Shown here in pieces: positions 32,443-40,341 of a DNA stretch of 64,000 nt. Source of the DNA: a virus. Both the position numbers and the translations under genes were made by a program. Below the pieces are notes generated by a model. It did not search any database. It had not been told where the DNA came from and worked only from the letters and a program-made list of their open reading frames with translations. The first letter of the stretch is position 1. Each line of letters opens with the position of its first letter. The stretch lies in IMG/VR virus record IMGVR_UViG_3300013306_000017, positions 1 through 64,000 of that record; one strand, 5' to 3'.

Positions 32443-32682
32443 TCACTTCGCATCCTGACGGCAGGCGCAAGCTTCGCAGCACTCGGCTTTGCGCTCACCT
32501 TTCAGGCGTTTGGCAAAGGACTCGGCGACTCGCCTTAATCCATCACCGATAGCTGTACAGACCAAAGTGAATGCTCCGAACATCAGCTTTTCAATGACTG
32601 AGTCTTTAGTGCACAGGTAGGTAATCAACAGTAGAACAAACAGACCAAGGGCGAGGTACTTATCTGGAATAAGTCTAAGCAC
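32443..32682 (-). CDS. Small membrane protein, holin-like (79 aa)
   Basis: One or two membrane segments (YLALGLFVLLLITYLC and KLMFGAFTLVCTAIGDG) followed by a basic, Cys-rich tail (GERKAECCEACACRQ). Size, charge pattern and location among lysis genes suit a holin or antiholin, but holins cannot be identified by sequence alone. Ends just upstream of a late promoter. Confidence 0.55.
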   Translation of the reverse strand: MLRLIPDKYLALGLFVLLLITYLCTKDSVIEKLMFGAFTLVCTAIGDGLRRVAESFAKRLKGERKAECCEACACRQDAK

Positions 32683-32684
32683 TG

Positions 32685-33173
32685 CTATTCCTTTTGACGA
32701 GCAGCTAGGTCCTCAGCAATGTGGGCCGCACCTTCTTCGAGCCGGATGCCGGTTGCGGCGCTCTCTGTCACCCTGGTATTAACTCGATCCAATTTGAGCG
32801 TTAATGCTCGGATCATTTCTCGATCCTGAATATCCAGTAACCTCTGGGCCTCGACGCCGATCTTTAGGGCGTCGGCAGCGTTACGGTTTTCCAGAGCAGC
32901 CACGCGATTCTCTTCCGCCGCTACCTCCAGCCGGTTGACAGCGTCGCGCAAACTCGATCCACTGTCAGTGCGAAACTGCGCGGCAATTTCATTCAGTACC
33001 TTGAAGCCAGAAGGGTTGTTTTTGAAAACCGCATTGAAGCTAACCAGCAGCGGAATCATCTGTTCGGCAGTGCTTATAAACCGAGCAAGGGGCTTGATGC
33101 CCTTTCTCCAGATAACACCCAGCGCGGTGAGGGTTGCCGCCGTGGTAAGAATTATTAAGAGAACCGTCCCCAT
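32685..33173 (-). CDS. Membrane-anchored coiled-coil protein (162 aa)
   Basis: An N-terminal membrane segment (VLLIILTTAATLTALGVIW) is followed by 'KGIKPLARFISTAEQMIPLL', then a long Ala/Glu/Arg-rich coiled coil. The layout resembles DUF2746-type phage membrane proteins. It could be a spanin-like or lysis-regulating protein. It starts within a few nt of the holin-like gene. Confidence 0.55.
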   Translation of the reverse strand: MGTVLLIILTTAATLTALGVIWRKGIKPLARFISTAEQMIPLLVSFNAVFKNNPSGFKVLNEIAAQFRTDSGSSLRDAVNRLEVAAEENRVAALENRNAADALKIGVEAQRLLDIQDREMIRALTLKLDRVNTRVTESAATGIRLEEGAAHIAEDLAARQKE

Positions 33174-33185
33174 TTATTCTCACAG

Positions 33186-33310
33186 TTATTCGCTTAGTCT
33201 CTTTGCCAGATAAACGGGCCAGGTGAACGTTACTTTGCCCTGAGTAGCCATCGATGACACGCCAATTCCGATGATGTAACCGACGATAAGGACTCCGGCA
33301 GAATCAACAT
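33186..33310 (-). pseudogene. Small membrane-protein frame, start one base out of frame
   Basis: An open frame reads VDSAGVLIVGYIIGIG then SSMATQGKVTFTWPVYLA and KRLSE before TAA (33188-33186), with one good membrane helix. It has no start codon of its own. AGAGG and an ATG (33310-33308) at ideal spacing lie right at its 5' end but one base out of frame; one extra G in ATGTTGATT would restore it. Either a lost base or a sequencing error. Without repair the ATG gives only 26 residues. Confidence 0.4.
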
Positions 33311-33322
33311 TGGCTTACCTCT

Positions 33323-33484
33323 CTACTTGATGAATGCGGGCCCCAGTAATACAAAAACAGCAAACAGCAATATTCCAATGATGGTTACGATAGGCCCCCA
33401 CTTATCCACCCACGGTGGAAGCAACCGACGTTTAGGGCCAGAGTAGTTCCTGCGGTTTCCGGATCCATCACGACCGAGCCACAT
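33323..33484 (-). CDS. 53-aa single-pass membrane protein
   Basis: ATG at 33484-33482 and TAG at 33325-33323. A basic N-terminus (MWLGRDGSGNRRNY ... GPKRR) precedes a membrane helix (IVTIIGILLFAVFVLLG). AAGG lies before the start. It exactly fills the gap between neighbouring genes in the lysis region. Possibly a holin or antiholin component; unproven. Confidence 0.6.
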   Translation of the reverse strand: MWLGRDGSGNRRNYSGPKRRLLPPWVDKWGPIVTIIGILLFAVFVLLGPAFIK

Positions 33485-33494
33485 CTTCTTGCCT

Positions 33495-34163
33495 TTATTT
33501 TTGCAGCGACTTCAAGGCCTTGCGTAATTGCTCATCCGCTGACGTCGGACCGTAGTCCAAAGGGTAACCTTGCGAGAACTGAGCGCGCTGGGCAGATGTC
33601 TGACTCAGGAAGCTCGACAGTGAGGGCGCTGCGTCTTTTACCTTCCACACAATTACTCCGCCAGTGATAACACCCGCGCCAAAGATCCATTTTTGATTTG
33701 AGCGACAAGAGGCAAGGTCCTTCTGGAGGTCTCCAATCATTTCCTTGTCGTCACGATGCTGGTCGCGAAAGATTTGCAGGCTGGACTCCCCGAGCGTGTC
33801 GATGTGCTGAGAGTTCTTATCAACCTTTTTCAGGTCATCGATGATGCCGCCCCGGATATCGATCCGGCTCTGCATGTCCGCAACCATGCCGTCCCGCTGT
33901 TCGTCAATCTTCACAATTGACTTGAGGCCGGCCACGGCCGCCACCAATTTCCGCTGCAGGATCAGGGCAAGACAGAGAGTGTCATCTGCCGGACAAGTAC
34001 TCGGCTCTTCAATCTCAGCGATTAGTGCCAGCGCACTCGTCTTTACAGGTGAGGGGCTTGCCGATTTGTCGGTTGGCGACTGCGATCTCACTGAAACGAC
34101 GGCACCGAGTACAACGATCAGTAGGAGCGTTGATAACAGCCTGATCATTCTTGAGTTCTTCAT
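33495..34163 (-). CDS. Exported coiled-coil/membrane protein overlapping the Rz-like gene
   Basis: 222 residues. Signal-like N-terminus (MKNSRMIRLLSTLLLIVVLG), a helical middle (IVKIDEQRDGMVADMQSRID, LQIFRDQHRDDKEMIGDLQK) and a C-terminal membrane segment (WIFGAGVITGGVIVWKV). Its first 149 nt lie inside the 3' end of the Rz-like gene in another frame, like Rz1 in Rz. No lipobox Cys is visible after the leader, so it is not a standard outer-membrane spanin. Confidence 0.65.
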   Translation of the reverse strand: MKNSRMIRLLSTLLLIVVLGAVVSVRSQSPTDKSASPSPVKTSALALIAEIEEPSTCPADDTLCLALILQRKLVAAVAGLKSIVKIDEQRDGMVADMQSRIDIRGGIIDDLKKVDKNSQHIDTLGESSLQIFRDQHRDDKEMIGDLQKDLASCRSNQKWIFGAGVITGGVIVWKVKDAAPSLSSFLSQTSAQRAQFSQGYPLDYGPTSADEQLRKALKSLQK

Positions 34164-34461
34164 TTATCTTCTCCAGATTCTTGGCCTCCGCGGCTATCAC
34201 ACCCCCGCGATTTTCAATGATGGCCTTCATCGCCTCATCTTCAGCGCTGAGCTTTGCCACATGCTCACGAAGCGCCTTGTTCTCGCCGCGCAACTGATTT
34301 TGTTGTGCGGTATTGGTATCGACTTGGGCCATACGCTGCTGCTCGCGCTTCTCATAACCGGCAATCCATGCCTGATGCCGCCAAGTGGCGATGCCGTAGC
34401 CCAGACCGACGCACAGCAACACAGCGAGAATCACAAGGCCAACTTTGACTTTGGTTGTCAT
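34015..34461 (-). CDS. Rz-like inner-membrane spanin candidate
   Basis: 148 residues: an N-terminal membrane helix (VGLVILAVLLCVGLGYGIA), a long coiled coil (LRGENKALREHVAKLSAEDE ... IIENRGGVIAAEAKNLEKIN) and a C-terminal CTRCRRF motif. This is the plan of an i-spanin. The start overlaps the end of the upstream membrane gene (ATGA). Its last 149 nt also encode the start of the next protein. Confidence 0.65.
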   Translation of the reverse strand: MTTKVKVGLVILAVLLCVGLGYGIATWRHQAWIAGYEKREQQRMAQVDTNTAQQNQLRGENKALREHVAKLSAEDEAMKAIIENRGGVIAAEAKNLEKINEELKNDQAVINAPTDRCTRCRRFSEIAVANRQIGKPLTCKDECAGTNR

Positions 34462-34709
34462 ACGTTTTTGTGAAGCGTAAGCGCCTGGAAGATGAGGTTC
34501 GAGACTGCGTAGATAATGAGTGCCGCAGCGATGAAGCCGAACAGCTTACCGCCCACAATGAAAGTGTCGGCGGCAGCCGCAATGACGCAGGCGATGACGG
34601 TTATCAGCAAAGAGCCGTAGCCGGTCGTTGACATTACGTAGCGCCGGAAAAGTGAGACGGCGATCACTACCAAAACGGAGAAGATTAGTAACCAAAGTGA
34701 TTCAGCCAT
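34458..34709 (-). CDS. Holin-like protein with about three membrane segments (83 aa)
   Basis: Hydrophobic throughout: LLIFSVLVVIAVSLF, GSLLITVIACVIAAAA and LFGFIAAALIIYAVSNLIF, with a short basic end (LTLHKNV). Size and topology suit a class I holin. It lies directly downstream of the muramidase and upstream of the spanin-like pair, a common lysis-cassette order. Overlaps the next gene by 4 nt. Confidence 0.68.
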   Translation of the reverse strand: MAESLWLLIFSVLVVIAVSLFRRYVMSTTGYGSLLITVIACVIAAAADTFIVGGKLFGFIAAALIIYAVSNLIFQALTLHKNV

Positions 34710-34736
34710 AGGTTCCTTTCAATGGACAGTAACTGC

Positions 34737-35819
34737 TTAGCCCGCCTTAACCGGTGGAGTAATGGCCACCGTGTGCAAGTCCTTCGAAGCAGCTGCATCA
34801 ATCAGTTTGTTTTGTGTCATTGCCTGACGCTTCTTGCTTTCGTTCCATAGCCAGGCACCGATGACGAAGCCGGAGAGAATGAGCCCGGCGATGATGTAAG
34901 GATTCTTTAGTATGCCGAGCACACCAAGCAGAACCGCGCCACCAACGCCGCCGCCTGCCGTTCCACCAGCCATGATCTTTGAGCCCAGCGATTGAGCTAC
35001 CCGCTGGACCTTCTGTGCAGCGCTCTCAGTCGGCGCCGGCGCTTCATCTACTTTTTCCGGTTCCGCTGGTTTAGGCGCATCGTTCGACGGCGGAGCTTCA
35101 GCCATGACCGCATCCGGCTCATCCTCGTAACGCTGCTCTTCAATCGCAGCCGCATCCTTGATGTTGATTGCCCCGGCGTAAGGCGTGTCTTTGATTTTCA
35201 GCCAACGGTTGTAGGCAGCTGCAAAGCGAACGTGATAATTGTTACGGGCGTATCCCTTCCCGTTATAGACGCGAACAATTGGTATGCAGTCGTTTGCCGT
35301 GACCTTCCGACCGGAAGCGGTGATGGTTTCCAAACGTCGCAGGTCGTCATCGATATTGTTGGTGATGAGAAATTCAACCACTGCCTCAAGCTGATTGGCC
35401 TCACTCTCGGCAAAGGCACGAACCATGTCCTCAACGTTATCGAATCCTACCTGGTCATAGTTCTTTCCCATGATTTGGCCCATCCCCCAGGAGCAGGCCA
35501 TCAAAGCCGCGGTGGCATCAATCTCCATCGCCGCGATGAGTCGCGTATAGCTTTCCTTTGGATAAGGCCGCTCACCCCAGTTCTTGTAGGCCAGACCGGC
35601 AGTCACCGCTTGGGCGCGTTTCTCGCCCCTGAGCAGCGAATAAAACACGTGTGGCTCAAACAGGATGATGACTCTGCCTTGCTTATCGAAACCGTGGCCC
35701 AATGTTTCAGTTTCGATGAAGGCGTGAAGGGGATCTTCGCCGACGCCAATCTTTGAACCAATGCGAGGCAGATCAATATCTTCGATCGGCTTGGCGGCGC
35801 CCTTAAAGATGTCACTCAT
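34737..35819 (-). CDS. Endolysin: N-acetylmuramidase (DUF3380) with C-terminal membrane segment
   Basis: 360 residues from the ATG at 35819, which has GGGAG 6 nt upstream; the longer frame is not supported. Residues about 30-220 match the muramidase family (FEPHVFYSLLRG, 'AATAALMACSWGMGQIMGKN'-like segment, AYNRWLKI). A Pro/Glu-rich linker follows, then two hydrophobic stretches (GGAVLLGVLGILK and AGLILSGFVIGAWLW) and a Lys-rich end. The C-terminal membrane segment is unusual for an endolysin. It should cut the glycan strand of peptidoglycan at lysis. Confidence 0.85.
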   Translation of the reverse strand: MSDIFKGAAKPIEDIDLPRIGSKIGVGEDPLHAFIETETLGHGFDKQGRVIILFEPHVFYSLLRGEKRAQAVTAGLAYKNWGERPYPKESYTRLIAAMEIDATAALMACSWGMGQIMGKNYDQVGFDNVEDMVRAFAESEANQLEAVVEFLITNNIDDDLRRLETITASGRKVTANDCIPIVRVYNGKGYARNNYHVRFAAAYNRWLKIKDTPYAGAINIKDAAAIEEQRYEDEPDAVMAEAPPSNDAPKPAEPEKVDEAPAPTESAAQKVQRVAQSLGSKIMAGGTAGGGVGGAVLLGVLGILKNPYIIAGLILSGFVIGAWLWNESKKRQAMTQNKLIDAAASKDLHTVAITPPVKAG

Positions 35820-35889
35820 GGATTGCTCCCAGCGCTTGAGAATGATGGAACTGTCTGATGTGAGTTGCGGATATAGCCACAGTGCGGAA

Positions 35890-35919
35890 AAGCTACCACG
35901 CTGCGCTGATTTAAGTTTT
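35890..35919 (-). promoter_or_regulatory. Late-type promoter copy, lysis operon
   Basis: AAAACTTAAA (35919-35910), 12 nt, then GGTAGCTT with -10 TAGCTT (35895-35890) in an extended TG context. Expected start of transcription about 65 nt before the muramidase ATG. Confidence 0.8.
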
Positions 35920-35994
35920 GAGGCTCTACGACCGCCTGTGAATGACATGCAAAAGCTCTTGCACGGGTAGGGTTAGCGGACTAAAACTGTAGGC

Positions 35995-36024
35995 TTGCGC
36001 TGACTGTACTGAATGGTCTATATA
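35995..36024 (+). promoter_or_regulatory. Sigma70-like promoter for the small RNA candidate
   Basis: TTGCGC (35995-36000), 18 nt spacer, TATATA (36019-36024), on the plus strand, opposite to all surrounding genes. Expected transcription start near 36031. The -35 matches TTGACA at four of six positions and the -10 matches TATAAT at five. Confidence 0.5.
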
Positions 36025-36030
36025 ACGGGA

Positions 36031-36133
36031 ATCCGATGGCTGGTGAATCCTTCCATCAAGTGGTTACTGGGGTGAGGACAGTAACCGCAAAAAGCGGCGG
36101 GCTCGTGAGTGGGCTCGCCGCTTCTATTTTATT
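36031..36133 (+). ncRNA. Candidate phage small RNA, copy 1
   Basis: About 100 nt between a plus-strand promoter and a terminator. It contains the 34-nt element 36053-36086, shared with 59971-60004 on the other strand. Within it GGTTACTG (36062-36069) pairs with CAGTAACC (36079-36086) around a 9-nt loop GGGTGAGGA. A GC-rich stem (36094-36102 with 36113-36121) and TTCTATTTTATT follow. A 39-codon ORF from 36036 reads through the terminator stem and would lack its stop in a terminated RNA, so coding is unlikely. The 3' part is antisense to the terminase end. Function unknown. Confidence 0.55.
36089..36133. terminator. Bidirectional intrinsic terminator after the large terminase
   Basis: GCGGCGGGC (36094-36102) pairs with GCTCGCCGC (36113-36121), 9 bp with one G-U on the plus strand, loop of 10. 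The minus-strand side ends in TTTTT (36093-36089) and the plus-strand side in TTCTATTTTATT. It ends the leftward transcript just after the terminase stop, and the rightward small RNA. Confidence 0.85.
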
Positions 36134-37641
36134 CGCCAAGCGCTTTCCTGGGTGATTGAGATTGGGCCAATGGTTGGCAACTCATGGCCCGGGGCTGCAT
36201 AAGCGAGGTTAGTCGCATCGGCATCATCAGGGCTGCGCTTAATGCGTTTCTTTGTCACGTCTTTCGGTTCAACGACTCGCAGAGCCCGGCCGTCGGGCTT
36301 CCACTTCGGCGCCATGAACTGTCGACGCAGTTCAGCTAGTGAGTCCACCGACAGAGCAGAGAAGTCAACGCGGTTTTCCTCCGCTCGATCGGCGAGGGCA
36401 AACCATAGTTCACTACGACGATTTGGAAATCCCTCTTGGTCCAGGGCTTTCGATGCGGAGTTGATATCGATAAAGTTCCAACCATCATCACGCGCGGGAT
36501 CAACGACACCGCCCTGGAAGTCATCCACTTTCACCAGCACGCGCTTACCTTCAATGCCGCATTGTTGCCCAACCTGGGTTGCTTTCTCCTTAAGGTACAT
36601 CAATGTGCGGGTCGTATTCCACCCGTTATACGATTCGTGAGAAAGAGAAACAGGGCCACGCCGCACATGAATCGAAGTTGAGTCATCACCAAAGCGTGCA
36701 CGGTCACAACCAATCTCCGGAGGATGTTTCTCTGATTCCTTCCATAACGCGGGCTTACGCTCGATCGCGCTTAACCACATTGCCTCGGACCATACTGAAT
36801 CTGTCGCCTGTGACGGCCAGCGACCAAGGACCCGACTCTCAAACAGCGGGCCCGGACGATACCACTGCGGATGGATACTTTTCTCTTTACAGAAATCCTC
36901 GGGTGGCCAACAGAAATCGCCGGCCTTCTTTTCCTTCGCCTCGATCGGAGTGCACCACTTCATGCGCTCCAGGACCCAGGACAAACTGATTGCTTTGGGG
37001 AACGGCTTTGGCAGACCTCTCAGTTCAGCGGCCAGGTTCGGATGCTCAAGCGCTGAGATCGTGATGACCTTCCATCCGCCTGAGAGTTCTTCCTGGTATG
37101 CTTTCGAGCTCGTATCCGTCGGGTTCATGATGGCCAGCCATCGGTTGCCCGGGCCTGACGACAACATGCCCTCAGCTGCTGTCCAGAACTGTTCCTCGAT
37201 ACCCACAGCCTCTTCAAAGACAATTAACAGGTTTTCTTCGTGGTCACCCTGGAATGAGTTAGCGTCTTTGGCTGTATAGCCGGCAGCGAAGTGTGACGGG
37301 TCGAACTCGCCGCCCTGCAGGAATGATTCGATACGTGCGGCCTTCGGCAGCATATTCCGGCCGCGACGCTGTAATCGCACTTCTTTCCAGGTCAGGTCAA
37401 CAACCTGGTTCTTTGTCGGTGCCGTTGTTTTGGTGATTGATGGACTGAAGCAGTCGTAATGCCAACTGACCAGCCCGCCGGCGAGATGAGTCTTACCTAC
37501 CGAGTGAGATGCTTTAACAAACGTCTTGGCATTCTCCACTACCGAGCGGGCAACCTCCCGTTGCTTCGCCCACCAGGTAACTCCTAAGACGTTTTCTGCG
37601 TAACCTTCTGGATCTCTCGCATACTTTGCGAACTCAGCCAC
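36124..37641 (-). CDS. Terminase large subunit
   Basis: 505 residues from a GTG at 37641 that overlaps the upstream stop by 8 nt; a longer frame to 37746 would overlap by 113 nt. ATPase motifs: Walker A in KASHSVGKTHLAGG, Walker B in NLLIVFEEAVGI. Nuclease motif: GCDRARFGDDSTSI. It powers DNA packaging and cuts the concatemer. It ends in a bidirectional terminator. The adjacent upstream gene is the probable small subunit. Confidence 0.92.
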   Translation of the reverse strand: MAEFAKYARDPEGYAENVLGVTWWAKQREVARSVVENAKTFVKASHSVGKTHLAGGLVSWHYDCFSPSITKTTAPTKNQVVDLTWKEVRLQRRGRNMLPKAARIESFLQGGEFDPSHFAAGYTAKDANSFQGDHEENLLIVFEEAVGIEEQFWTAAEGMLSSGPGNRWLAIMNPTDTSSKAYQEELSGGWKVITISALEHPNLAAELRGLPKPFPKAISLSWVLERMKWCTPIEAKEKKAGDFCWPPEDFCKEKSIHPQWYRPGPLFESRVLGRWPSQATDSVWSEAMWLSAIERKPALWKESEKHPPEIGCDRARFGDDSTSIHVRRGPVSLSHESYNGWNTTRTLMYLKEKATQVGQQCGIEGKRVLVKVDDFQGGVVDPARDDGWNFIDINSASKALDQEGFPNRRSELWFALADRAEENRVDFSALSVDSLAELRRQFMAPKWKPDGRALRVVEPKDVTKKRIKRSPDDADATNLAYAAPGHELPTIGPISITQESAWRIK

Positions 37642-38395
37642 GTTTGACGAGCTGGGTGTCAATGATTCCAGTAAATGCGCTCTGACCCGCTGTGCTGCGG
37701 TCAACGTCTCGCTGTATAGCTGTAAGTGTGTCCGGGTTCGTAACATGTCGTTTTACTGCCGAGGCCAATGCCGTTGCCAGAACAAGCATCACATCCACCG
37801 CCATCATGTGCTGAGACTCAATTAACCGCTTTCGTTCCGACTCAACCAGGCGCGCGCGATGGCGCCACAAATCCTTGACCTCATCCCATGCAGCGTAATC
37901 AGCCAATCCGGTTCGCAGGAAACTGCCCAGTTTGGTCAACGCCACAATCGCGCCCTCGCGGTCTTTGTCCGCCTGGGCTTTCGCAAAGTCATCGAACGCC
38001 TGCTTTGCCTGGCGCCACAGTTTTCCGCTTTCGCCCTGCCCGCTGCGCGAGACAACCTCTTCAAGCCGCGCATCAAGCAGGTAAATATCAGGCGACAGAG
38101 AAAGAAGATCCGGATTCCGCTGAGCTTCGACAAACCGGTCACGCATCTTCCCACTCAGCGCAGTCAAATATCTCGAGTGTTCGCCCGTGATCAGGTTTGG
38201 TGAGGCAATTCCGGCCGGAGACGCGCCGCCATGCTTCCGGCAGCGAATTCGCCCCTTGATATGCCGTTTCTTGCAGGGATGTCCATCACCGTCATGACGA
38301 GTTTTTGCCCGACAATGAACAGGACAAATGCCATCCTTGCTCAGTTCAAACCGGCACTTCGATTTACCTTTCTCTACGATTCCACACTTGGGCAT
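37634..38395 (-). CDS. Putative terminase small subunit with HGG zinc motif
   Basis: 253 residues. The N-terminus carries Cys/His motifs (MPKCGIVEKGKSKCRF, CPVHC, GHPCKKRH, RCRKHGGASPAGIASPN); the 'C-x-x-H-G-G-x-S-P-x-G' block is common in phage proteins encoded next to large terminases. The rest is helical. DNA recognition for packaging is inferred from position. It could instead be a terminase-associated zinc protein of other function. Confidence 0.7.
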   Translation of the reverse strand: MPKCGIVEKGKSKCRFELSKDGICPVHCRAKTRHDGDGHPCKKRHIKGRIRCRKHGGASPAGIASPNLITGEHSRYLTALSGKMRDRFVEAQRNPDLLSLSPDIYLLDARLEEVVSRSGQGESGKLWRQAKQAFDDFAKAQADKDREGAIVALTKLGSFLRTGLADYAAWDEVKDLWRHRARLVESERKRLIESQHMMAVDVMLVLATALASAVKRHVTNPDTLTAIQRDVDRSTAGQSAFTGIIDTQLVKRG

Positions 38396-38398
38396 GAT

Positions 38399-39541
38399 TT
38401 AGCCTTCATGGGCTCTCTGCCCGTTAGAGGGGTATTTCGCGTTGGCTGCAAGGACGTGAGTTCGCAGGTGAAGCGCAATCGCTCTCATGAAAAGCGGCGG
38501 GACACTGTTACCCATCTGTGCCCACGCGACGCCATATTTGTCCGGGAATTCAGCTTCATCGGGAAACGAAGCCAGCCGCTTTGCCTCGGCAAGTGTTATC
38601 GGCCGCGGCTCGCTCCAATGAACGAAGGTTGCAAAACCGTGCGTCGTCGCCGTGCTCATCATTGTCCGCGCCGGCTTGAATGGGTGAAGCTTTACCAGGT
38701 CACTGAAATGTGAGCGTTTGCCGTTCAGCCTCTCTTTCACATCGGCCAAACTGCCGCCCGGGACAATCCGATCCCAATAGTGCGCGTATGTTTTCGAGAG
38801 AGCGCCCACCGGCTCAACCCGGCAACCTGCAATCGCATCCCTCACACACCGCGGCTGCGACTGCGGCCGCGGGTGAGATGCACGACGCTTCAGATCCTTC
38901 CGCACTCCGATGATGATAGTGCGCTCACGCGACTGTGGCACATCGAAATACATCGCGTTCATCAGTCGCGCCGATACGTCATAACCACAGGCCTTCAGTT
39001 CGCGCAGCATCTCGGCGAAGATAAGACACATTTTGCCCTTCACCAGCCCCGAGACGTTCTCCATTACAAACGCTTTTGGCTTGAGGCCTTTTACCAGCCG
39101 CACGTATTCGAGAAACAAACCGTTGCGCGCGTCTATCAGATTTCGCTTGCCCGCCATACTGAAGCCCTGACAGGGCGGCGAACCATCCAGAACATCAAGC
39201 TCACCCGGTTCAAGGCCACTCAGCATTAGAACTTTCTTGACTGTAAGCTTGCTGATATCGCCGACGTGGAGCGGCACTCGAGGAAATAGCTTGTGAAAAG
39301 TATCGGCGGCTTTGGGGTTCCATTCCACTGCCAGCAATTCGCGGAATCCCGCCATGCTGTAACCGAGCGATGATCCACCGGCGCCTGCAAAGGTGCTGAT
39401 TACCGTCGGCGCATTCCTTTGACGGCGCGCCAAATGAGATTTCCATGCCAGGGCCAACAGGTCCGCATACTCATTGCGCGAACTGGTGATGGCACTTCGG
39501 GCACTCAATGAGGTGGACCTTGTCCGCCGCGGTCTCGTCAT
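38399..39541 (-). CDS. DNA (cytosine-5) methyltransferase, second
   Basis: Dcm-type enzyme of normal size. Motifs: I, FAGAGGSSLGY; IV, GSPPCQGFSMAG with the catalytic Cys; VI, AFVMENVSGL; VIII, QSRERTIIIGVR; X, QMGNSVPP. The start is uncertain: the frame overlaps the ParB-like gene, and the ATG at 39541 is used here, with a TTG at 39457 as an alternative nearer the overlap end. It is distinct from the repeat-bearing enzyme at 3898, so the phage encodes two cytosine methyltransferases, probably against restriction. Confidence 0.9.
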   Translation of the reverse strand: MTRPRRTRSTSLSARSAITSSRNEYADLLALAWKSHLARRQRNAPTVISTFAGAGGSSLGYSMAGFRELLAVEWNPKAADTFHKLFPRVPLHVGDISKLTVKKVLMLSGLEPGELDVLDGSPPCQGFSMAGKRNLIDARNGLFLEYVRLVKGLKPKAFVMENVSGLVKGKMCLIFAEMLRELKACGYDVSARLMNAMYFDVPQSRERTIIIGVRKDLKRRASHPRPQSQPRCVRDAIAGCRVEPVGALSKTYAHYWDRIVPGGSLADVKERLNGKRSHFSDLVKLHPFKPARTMMSTATTHGFATFVHWSEPRPITLAEAKRLASFPDEAEFPDKYGVAWAQMGNSVPPLFMRAIALHLRTHVLAANAKYPSNGQRAHEG

Positions 39542-40001
39542 ATTCGGGGAACTCCAACCCCTCCAAATCGACTGAGTTTTCACCAAGGATTTGTTTTAGT
39601 TCACCTGGCTCAAAGCCCAGGAACGCCGGATCAAACTTCACCTTCATCTGCTGCGAGATGGCTAGAACATTGTCTCGTAGTAATTCAGGATCGAAATGAG
39701 AGAGTCTGGCTAATTGGTTGGCAGCGATGCGGTATCCGGCTCGGTGGGCGCCCTTAAGGTTCGAATACTTGCACTCAATGTCGGTCTTGCCTTCAAGCTT
39801 CATCGCCTGCTTGATGCCGTGACCGGCAATGCACATGTTGTTGCGGTCAATCAGGATGGGTTCCTGTTGGCCATAAAGCCGAATGCTGGCCCGCAATAAT
39901 ACTATTTGAGATTCCGGGTGCAGGTTTTCATTGCTCGGATCGTCGAGGACCTCGTCAATCGAGAGCAAGACATAATCATCAAGATAGACTCGTTTCTTCA
40001 C
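39471..40001 (-). CDS. ParB-like nuclease-domain protein with zinc ribbon
   Basis: 176 residues. The N-terminal 'LLSIDEVLDDPSNENLHPES' and 'IRLYGQQEPILIDRNN ... IAGHG' are the ParB/sulfiredoxin fold motif (G-x-x-E/Q-P-I, then I-x-G-H). The C-terminus ends with a CPKCHH ribbon. Phages often pair this type with a methyltransferase, as here, where its end overlaps the methyltransferase frame. Probably a DNA-binding or modification-targeting partner. Confidence 0.8.
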   Translation of the reverse strand: MKKRVYLDDYVLLSIDEVLDDPSNENLHPESQIVLLRASIRLYGQQEPILIDRNNMCIAGHGIKQAMKLEGKTDIECKYSNLKGAHRAGYRIAANQLARLSHFDPELLRDNVLAISQQMKVKFDPAFLGFEPGELKQILGENSVDLEGLEFPEYDETAADKVHLIECPKCHHQFAQ

Positions 40002-40339
40002 ACCCTCACCGCCGTCTCAGCTTGATGGTTCTTCCTGATGATATGTCCGCTGGGATCTTCGATGGGAACGGTTGGGCCCGCATCAGCGCCCTCAGGCCGG
40101 TCAACTTCATCCGGCCTTAGTTCCGGGACATAATCCAGTTCGTCGGCAGTGAAGCCGCGGCGGCGCAATTCATTGAAACAGATTGAGCGTTGGCGTTTCG
40201 CCTTCGCCAGCACCGAGGGCGCTACAGCGACGCCACGCTCATACGTCAGTAACACCTTTACCGCCGCTTCATAGTTCTCAATGACAATTTCCTTGGCTTG
40301 CCGGCGACACAGCGCCGGCGTCAGTCTTAAGCGGCCCAT
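39998..40339 (-). CDS. Hypothetical protein (113 aa)
   Basis: Overlaps the start of the ParB-like gene by 4 nt. Basic helical N-terminal half (ALCRRQAKEIVIENYEAAVK) followed by 'QRSICFNELRRRGFTADELD' and an acidic disordered tail. Possibly a small DNA-binding accessory protein for packaging or modification. Not recognised. Confidence 0.6.
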   Translation of the reverse strand: MGRLRLTPALCRRQAKEIVIENYEAAVKVLLTYERGVAVAPSVLAKAKRQRSICFNELRRRGFTADELDYVPELRPDEVDRPEGADAGPTVPIEDPSGHIIRKNHQAETAVRV

Positions 40340-40341
40340 GC

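Noticed and set aside
36036-36155. A 39-codon plus-strand ORF (MAGESFHQVV...) in the small RNA candidate
   Set aside because: It reads through the terminator stem and its stop lies beyond the T-run, so a terminated RNA would lack the stop. The change pattern between the two copies keeps pairing, not codons.
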